The notes under the pieces were generated by a model. It saw only the letters and a list, made by a program, of their open reading frames with translations, had not been told where the DNA came from and ran no database searches. This document shows, one piece after another, positions 59,201 through 64,000 of a stretch of 64,000 nucleotides of DNA. The first letter of the stretch is position 1. Every line of letters starts with the position of its first letter. Origin of the DNA: Streptomyces sp. NBC_00162 (GTDB lineage: Bacteria > Actinomycetota > Actinomycetes > Streptomycetales > Streptomycetaceae); contig NZ_CP102509.1 of NCBI RefSeq assembly GCF_024611995.1, forward strand, positions 8,246,001 to 8,310,000, in the 5' to 3' direction. A program made the position numbers and the translations under genes.

Positions 59201-62200
59201 CGTCCGCCAGTCGCTGTGCCGCCCGTCCAGCACCTCCCCGAGCAGCGTGGTCATCCGGTCGTCAGGGCTCTCCAGCAGCTCCGGCCAGGACTCCTTGGGC
59301 AGCACCCGTGACAGGGGGCCCTGCTCTGCCGGTTCGGTGCCGAATTTGACGGCGTGGGGGTGTGGGTTGCCGGGTTCGGTGGTGGGGGTGAGGTTGTTGT
59401 CGGGGTGGGTGTTGGGGTGGGTGGCGGTGTGGGTGGGGGTGTGGCCGGGGTCTCCGGTGTCGGTGTATTCGTGCCAGGCGGCGTTGTCAGTGAGGATGGT
59501 GGGATTGCCGTCTGGGGTGATGCCGATGTGTTGGGCGGTGACGAGGTGTCCGGTGGGGAGGTACCAGACGGGTGCGTTGGCGGCGAGTGCGGTGAGGGTG
59601 TCGGGGGTGGGTGTGGGTTCGCCGTTGGCGCGGTGTTGCCACAGGCCGCTCATGACGGTTTTGACGGTGGTTTCGTTGACGGGGTTGGCGAGGTCGCAGG
59701 CGGTGAACTGGATGCGGGTGATGCCGTCGAGTTTGCCGGTGTCGTGGGCGGTGATGAGGGCCTTGAGGGTGGTGTCGGTGTCGGGTGCGCCGTTGGAGCC
59801 GGTGTGCATGCCGACGACGAACACACCAGAATGAGGCGGGAGTTGATTCAGGGCCTGGAGCTGCGCGGTGCTCAGGTCGCCGACGGTGATCCCGGCGGGG
59901 ATGCCACGGACAGGCGCGTTCGGCACGGTCCAGGAGCCGGGGCCGTTGTTGTCGTAGAGGACGGAGCCGGATTCCGTGACGTTCTCGATGGCTTCGAGGT
60001 ACGCCCGGGGGAAGGTGCCTTCGGGGAGGGTGAGTTGGGCCATGAGCCCGGACGCGTCGGCTTGCTCGGGGGCGTGCCGGAACAACGACCGGGCGTCGTG
60101 GTAGCGGTCGGGCAGACCGGCGTAGTGCAGCAGCTCGTGCAGCAGCATGGCGTCGTCGCGCGTCGCTGATACCGGGTCCGCGTCGTCGCCGTGCAGGCGG
60201 AAGTTGAGCTGGTCGGAGTCCCGGCCGGGTCCGCCGTCCTGGCTCACGGTGATCCAGTCGCGTCCCTTGGGGCCGTCCTGCGGCACGGGCATGGGGACGA
60301 GCCGGACCTCCATGCGGAGCTGGTCCTTGGTACGGGGCAGCTCGAAGCCGAGGTTCACGTGGGCGTCGAGGAGGCCCTGCATCCGGTCCCGCAGGGCGGC
60401 GACCTCGGCCGCGGAGTACGAGCCGTCGGTGGCCACGGGCAGGGTGACCTGGACCAGGCGTACCGTTCTGCCCGGCCCGCCGTCCTGCGCGGGGACGTTG
60501 AAGCGCTGCACCTCGGCGTTGATGAGGGTGGCCCTGCCGTCCAGCAGGCCGCCGCCGCGGCGGTCCGCGGTGCCGGAGTACGGCCCGGGGTCGTCCGGGT
60601 CGGCCGCGGGGTCGAAGCGTTCGGTACGGATCCGGGCGGGCGGGGGCACGTCCTCGCGGCCCGGGGCCCACTTCCAGCCGGACCACTGCTCGGGGGTGAC
60701 CGGCCGGTCCGTCGGGGTGACCTGCTCGGGCTCCCTGCGTCCCGGCTGCGAGTACGGGGAGTTCTCGGGCACGGCGGGACTGGTGCCCTGGCGCTCGCGC
60801 TTGGGGTCCAGCATGTCGGTGTCGTCGTCGCTGTCGTCGCTGCGGCGGCGTTTGGGGACCGGGTTGGCGTCGGTCATCTCGACGTCGGGGTTGGTGAGGG
60901 ACGCGCGGTACTCGGCGGCCCGTTCGTCGGGGAATTTCCCGTCGACGGCCACGTGGGTGCGCAGCTCCGCCTCGGTCAGCGGCCCGATGTCGCGGTAGTG
61001 CCCCCAGTCGGGGGCGGTCCGGGAGTCGCGGGCGGGCATCTGCAGTTCCTCGACAGCGGCCAGGTGGCCGTAGACGGCGGACCCCGCCATGACCTCGGGT
61101 ACGGAGTGGTGCCCCTGACCGACGAAGGTGGCGAGCAGGGCCAGCCGCAGCGCCTGGTGGTCCACGGTCATCGACCACTGATCGGCCATCAGCTGGGCGT
61201 ACTGGTGGAAGTAGAAGGCGGACCCGGACGTGCCGGTCATGACCAGACGGCCTTGCTGCTCACTGGTGAGCTGGAGCGGCGTGTTCATCTTGAGTTCCAG
61301 CTTGGCCGCGCCCGGTATCCACCTCAGGGAGTCGTGGCGGTCCAGGGCCTTCAGCCGCTCCGTTTCGCTCAGCTCCGGCGTGATCCCTTCGGGCCTGAGG
61401 TCCGTGCGCAGGGTCTTGGCCAGCGCGGACCACGCCCCATAGGTGGTCTGGTACTCCGGTGTATTCGTTCGCCCGGCCTTGCTCAGCCTTGTGACCTCGC
61501 CGTCGAGCGTGCGGAACTCGGTGTACTCGGGCCGCTCCTGCCGGGTGGGGCGCTCGTCCTTGATCTCCTTCGGGTAGCTGGCCAGCTGGTTGAGCGCGGC
61601 CGGCAGCACCTGGGTGGAGATGGCGTGGAAGACCAGGGTCATCCGCTCGCGCAGATTGCCCGTCTGGACGACCCGGCGCAGCTCCGGCTCCTTGTTGCCC
61701 ACGATTCCGGGCATGGTGGCCTCGTTGCTGCCGAGCTTCCCCCGCTTGTCCCGCGGGAGGCGCCGCCAGACCGTCTCTGCCAGGGTCTTCGCGACCTGCT
61801 TGACGTCGTCCCGGCCGGCCAGGTAATCCGCGAGGCGCCGCTCGTACGTCTGCGATTCCTCCAGGTAGCGGATCCGTACCCGGTCCTCGATCGAGGCGTC
61901 GGGCGCGTTGACGGAGCCGGAATCGCCCGGCTCCGTGCCGAACTTGACGGCGTCGGGGTGCTGATCGGCGGTCGCGGGGGTGCGGACGTGCGCGTGGACG
62001 GCGCCGTCGGGGATGTCGCTGGTACGGGTGTCGGTGTGGTCGGGGGCGTGGTCGGGGCCGCCGGTGTCGGAGTACTCGTGCCAGGCGGCGCCCTCGGTGA
62101 GGACGGTCGGCTTGCCGTCGGGCGTGATGCCGATGTGATGGGCGGTGACGAGCGCAGTGTCGGCGCCGGTCGTGGGGACGACCCAGACGGGGCCGTCGGC

Positions 62201-64000
62201 GGCGATGGCCTTGAGGGTGTCGGGGGTGGAGCTGGTCTCGCCGACGGCCCGGTGCTTCCACAGGCCGCTCATGACGGTCTTGACGGTGGCCTCGTTGACG
62301 GGCGCGGCCAGGCTGCAGGCGGTGAACTGGATCTGGGTGATCCCGTCGAGCTCGCCGGTGTCGTGGGCGGTGATGAGCGCCTTGAGGGTGGTGGTGGCGT
62401 CGGGCGCACCGTGCGGGCCGGTGTGCATGCCGACGACGAACACGCCGGACCGTGCGGGCAGTTGCTGGAGTGCCTTGAGCTGGGCGGCGCTCAGGTCGCC
62501 GACGGCGATGCCGGCGGGGATGGCGGGGGCGGGCGCGTCCGGCGCCGGGGGCGTGTCGTCGCCGTCGTCGTCGCCCGGCGGAGGGGTGTCCGGCCCCTCG
62601 GGGGTGGCGGTGACGAACGTGCCGTCGGGGTCGTCGCCGCCTCCGCTGGTGTCGGTGCCGGCACCGGCGTCGGCGACGGTGCTCCCGGAGTCCGTGTACG
62701 CCGACTCGACGACGACGGCGGTCAGCGGCGTGTGGGCGGTTGCCGGGGTGACCACGTCGACGGTGCGTTCGGGGCCCTCGCGGAGGACCGGCCCGCCGGG
62801 CGCCGTGGCGGTCTGCCCCTCGCCCGCGGGCCGCTGCCGGGTGTCCTCGGAGGTGAAGGGGTTGTCGCCGCCTTCGGTCTGCAGGAAGGCCGGGTGCGTG
62901 AGGTCCTCGTCCGCGAGGGAATCGTCGTCGTCCACGATGAGCATGTCGAACTCGGGAGCGGAGGAGACGGTGTCCGGCGGAGCGGTGGTCCCGTTGTCGG
63001 AATCGGCCCCGAACAGCGGGTGGTCGGCGAACTCCTCGCTGAAGGGCCGGTCCGGGGTGATGGTGGGCAGGTCGAACCCGCTGCCGGTGTCGCTCTCGGT
63101 GGCGACGTTGGGTACGTCGTCCAGCGACCCGGAGGCCGGGACGTCCGCGTGAGGCGAGTCTGAGAAGAACGAGGTACCGGTGAAGGGGTTGGAGAAGACC
63201 CACTTCACCATCGCCTTCATCTCGGCGGTGACGCTGGGGTCCGGGGTCTGGGAGGTGGGGCGGGGTACCGGCCAGGGCGCGGGGTTGCCGGTCATGTTCG
63301 CGACGAACGAGGCGATGTTGATCGGGTGGAGCAGGCCGAAGTACTTGTTGTCGTTGGGGTTCTCGGAGTACTGGTGCTTGAGGACCCAGTCCTGGTACTT
63401 GACCATGACGGGCTCGAACATCCGGTGCAGACCGCTGCCGAGCAGGCTCATCGACACGCCGGCGGCGAACGGCCCGCCGCTGACCTCGAACGTCCCGTCC
63501 CCGAAGACCACGTTGTAGAAGCCCTCGCTGAGCATCTCGTGGGTGCCTTCTTGCAGGGTCGACGCGATGGCACCGCCCAGCTGGTACAGGGGGTTGCCCT
63601 GTAGGGGGTTCTCCTGGAACAGGACCCGCTGGAAGAAGCCCTTGTGCTCGGAACGGTTGAAGAGGTTCGGCATCGCGTCCGCGAGGTTCCTCAGCGGCTG
63701 GACGTGCGCCAGATCGCCGAGGGCCTTGGTCAGGGACTCGGAGAGATCGCTGTGGTCGGCGCCGAGACGGACCCACTTGCGGGCCAGCATGTCGCCGAAG
63801 TCCTTGCCGGCGGCCTTCATCTCCGCCTTCAGCGCCGCGTCGGCGCCCTCCAGCGCCAGGTGCTTGGCGAAGATGTCGCCCATCTTGTCGGCGAACGCGT
63901 CCGCGATGGTGCCCTCGCCGAACCGCAGGAAGCCGGTCTCCAGCTGACGGTTGACACTGCCGAGGAGATCGCCGACTTCGTTGGAGAAGTCCTGCCGCGC
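44285..64000 (-). CDS. Giant lonely-Cys-type protein, 6,571 residues in window, N-terminus beyond the edge
   Basis: Open at the right edge and ending at 44285. Two opposite indels (one base missing at the G5 run 55570-55574, one extra near 49062-49072) divide it; correcting them leaves 6,572 codons exactly. Numbered from the edge: a helical N-terminal region to ~270, then acidic disordered linkers. Lonely-Cys units have their Cys near 562, 1435, 2703 and 4215. The metzincin motif starts at 1288 and the HD-like segment is near 3704. A HHS-x-x-E module occurs twice, a helical module three times, and beta-rich modules fill the C-terminal third. Only five Cys occur. Such giants occur in Streptomyces near T7SS genes; function unknown. 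Confidence 0.85.
45231..45280 (-). repeat. Hexanucleotide repeat encoding an x-Pro dipeptide repeat
   Basis: Six-base units on the theme GGAATC/GGGTCC/GGGTTC, encoding PNPNPDPDPIPIPIPIP in the giant protein. A rigid Pro linker; copy changes would keep the frame. Confidence 0.85.
51240..51545 (-). repeat. Lonely-Cys unit 4, divergent
   Basis: FTLASHVVGTDGAPTWRGRR, LQFAACDLGRGLDWSY (Cys codon 51354-51356), ending STLWFVPAATGQAF. Matches the other units in the QF-x-A-C-D/S-L core only. Confidence 0.65.
52440..53150 (-). other. HD-domain-like segment inside the giant protein
   Basis: EGYTFFEHAQMVVGQYLKLA, then IVKAILFHDIEKVNSK and later VMMVDSD: an upstream His, an HD pair and a downstream Asp in the order of HD-superfamily metal sites. 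It holds the only Cys outside the lonely-Cys units (QICASEG). Confidence 0.5.
55637..56099 (-). repeat. Lonely-Cys unit 3
   Basis: IPAGITVGNLSTAQSDALNA to WHEYTDTG, with RIQFTACDLANPVNE (Cys codon 55892-55894). The following 60 bp contain the suspected missing base. Confidence 0.85.
56113..56682 (-). repeat. Helical module, copy 3
   Basis: LSEVLPEESWPALLDGADSQ to GLEAFARLTPV, with core RILAQRFLLDQGHTPALLD; it has a longer acidic insert (LRDEDDDVPEED). Confidence 0.75.
56745..57700 (-). repeat. HHS-module, copy 2
   Basis: Second copy of the module at 60880-61880, about 4 kb downstream in the coding direction. The HHS-x-x-E triad and the NLRE motif are conserved. Confidence 0.7.
58292..58787 (-). 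repeat. Helical module, copy 2
   Basis: LSRVLPEASWSTLLANPDDR to MGMATFTRLRS, with core RFLAQRLLLDQGYTPSLLP. Confidence 0.75.
58810..59316 (-). repeat. Helical module, copy 1
   Basis: LSRVLPKESWPELLESPDDR to DLAMGMAAFARLTSRLP, with RFLAQRFLLDHGYTPSLLD as core. Copies 2 (58292-58787) and 3 (56113-56682) keep the same pattern: L-S-x-V-L-P-E-x-S-W, A-x-D-V-R-x-L-A-Q-R, and x-A-F/T-x-R-L at the end. Confidence 0.75.
59454..59902 (-). repeat. Lonely-Cys unit 2
   Basis: IPAGITVGDLSTAQLQAL to WHEYTDTG, with RIQFTACDLANPVNE (Cys codon 59696-59698). Nearly identical to unit 3 at the DNA level. Confidence 0.85.
60095..60139 (-). other. Metzincin-type zinc-binding motif inside the giant protein
   Basis: Encodes HELLHYAGLPDRYHD. 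HExxHxxGxxD with LPD is the snapalysin-type variant of the metzincin zinc site, with Asp as third ligand. SGLMAQL about 20 residues later could be the Met-turn. The surrounding domain spans about 60,520 to 59,960. Confidence 0.7.
60880..61880 (-). repeat. HHS-module, copy 1
   Basis: Helical domain with PELRRVVQTGNLRERMTLV, TSGSAFYFHQYAQLMADQW, DHQALRLALLATFVGQGHHS and VPEVMAGSAV. Its copy at 56745-57700 has the same order: VELERVVREGNLREQVYLLE, TSNTTYFVLEAVHKMSQKW, DYQLVRLALLADMLPVHHHS, LHEIMRAAGEF. Confidence 0.7.
62061..62521 (-). repeat. Lonely-Cys unit 1
   Basis: Protein repeat from IPAGIAVGDLSAAQLKAL to WHEYSDTG. The core FVVGMHTGPHGAPDATTTLK is followed by QIQFTACSLAAPVNE with the single Cys (codon 62315-62317). 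Confidence 0.8.

Noticed and set aside
44336..63163. Several rightward frames of about 1,000 codons or more opposite the giant gene
   Set aside because: All are antisense to a frame with coherent repeated domains. Their Gly/Arg/Val-rich composition is typical of shadows in GC-rich DNA.
1..64000. tRNA or rRNA genes
   Set aside because: I looked for clover-leaf ends and the TTCGA-type T-arm and saw none I could support. A tRNAscan-SE run would decide.

Overview
The window comes from a high-GC actinomycete, almost certainly a Streptomyces or a close relative. The signs are uniformly GC-rich third codon positions, GTG starts, GTGA/ATGA gene overlaps, a SARP regulator, a DUF6243-type small protein and type VII secretion-associated genes. 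The left half is patchy accessory DNA. The right half (about 34.7-64 kb) is one leftward-reading locus dominated by a single giant gene.

1-9.6 kb: the end of a VWA-domain protein, a small DUF3592-like membrane protein, a hypothetical protein, then a graveyard of insertion sequences. The graveyard holds a chimeric IS5/IS256 remnant, a near-complete IS5-family element and two further IS5 tails, and it surrounds a FUSC-family membrane protein. After it come decayed small genes and a divergent pair: an FAD monooxygenase and a GntR-TetR fusion regulator that share an inverted-repeat control region.

9.6-25 kb: a recombination scar joins two gene fragments (DUF475 and a maleylpyruvate isomerase-like protein). 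Next are a Tat-exported SDR, a two-component system with a strong terminator, and a TetR/SDR divergon with two matching palindromic operators. Then come an SSB fragment with small genes, a secreted protein, a decayed toxin-antitoxin pair, an IS5-family element, and a LysR / inositol-phosphatase-like / F420-reductase-like group.

26-34.4 kb (leftward): an exported alpha/beta hydrolase lipoprotein, a TMEM175-like channel protein, a sugar-type ABC solute-binding lipoprotein, and a tightly linked pair of an AfsR/SARP regulator and a cytochrome P450.

34.7-64 kb (leftward): a type VII secretion-like locus. In transcription order it holds: a giant nearly cysteine-free protein of the lonely-Cys type, 6,571 residues inside the window and still open at the right edge; a small protein that may be its partner; a membrane-anchored golvesin-like protein; an EccA-like double AAA ATPase fused to a beta-helix; a mycosin-like subtilase lacking the usual catalytic Asp; an ECF sigma factor; an EspI-like MinD ATPase; and a small conserved protein. 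The giant protein carries four lonely-Cys units, an embedded metzincin-type zinc protease motif (HELLHYAGLPD), an HD-like segment and several duplicated modules. The membrane core of the secretion system (EccB/C/D/E) is not in the window.

Quality note: at least eleven genes or boundaries are broken by a single-base gain or loss, nearly always in a G or C run of 3-6. Restoring one base per site gives a length divisible by three in every case where I could check it. Many of the apparent frameshifts may therefore be sequencing errors, so I annotate the large T7SS-locus genes as intact CDSs with the suspect positions noted.
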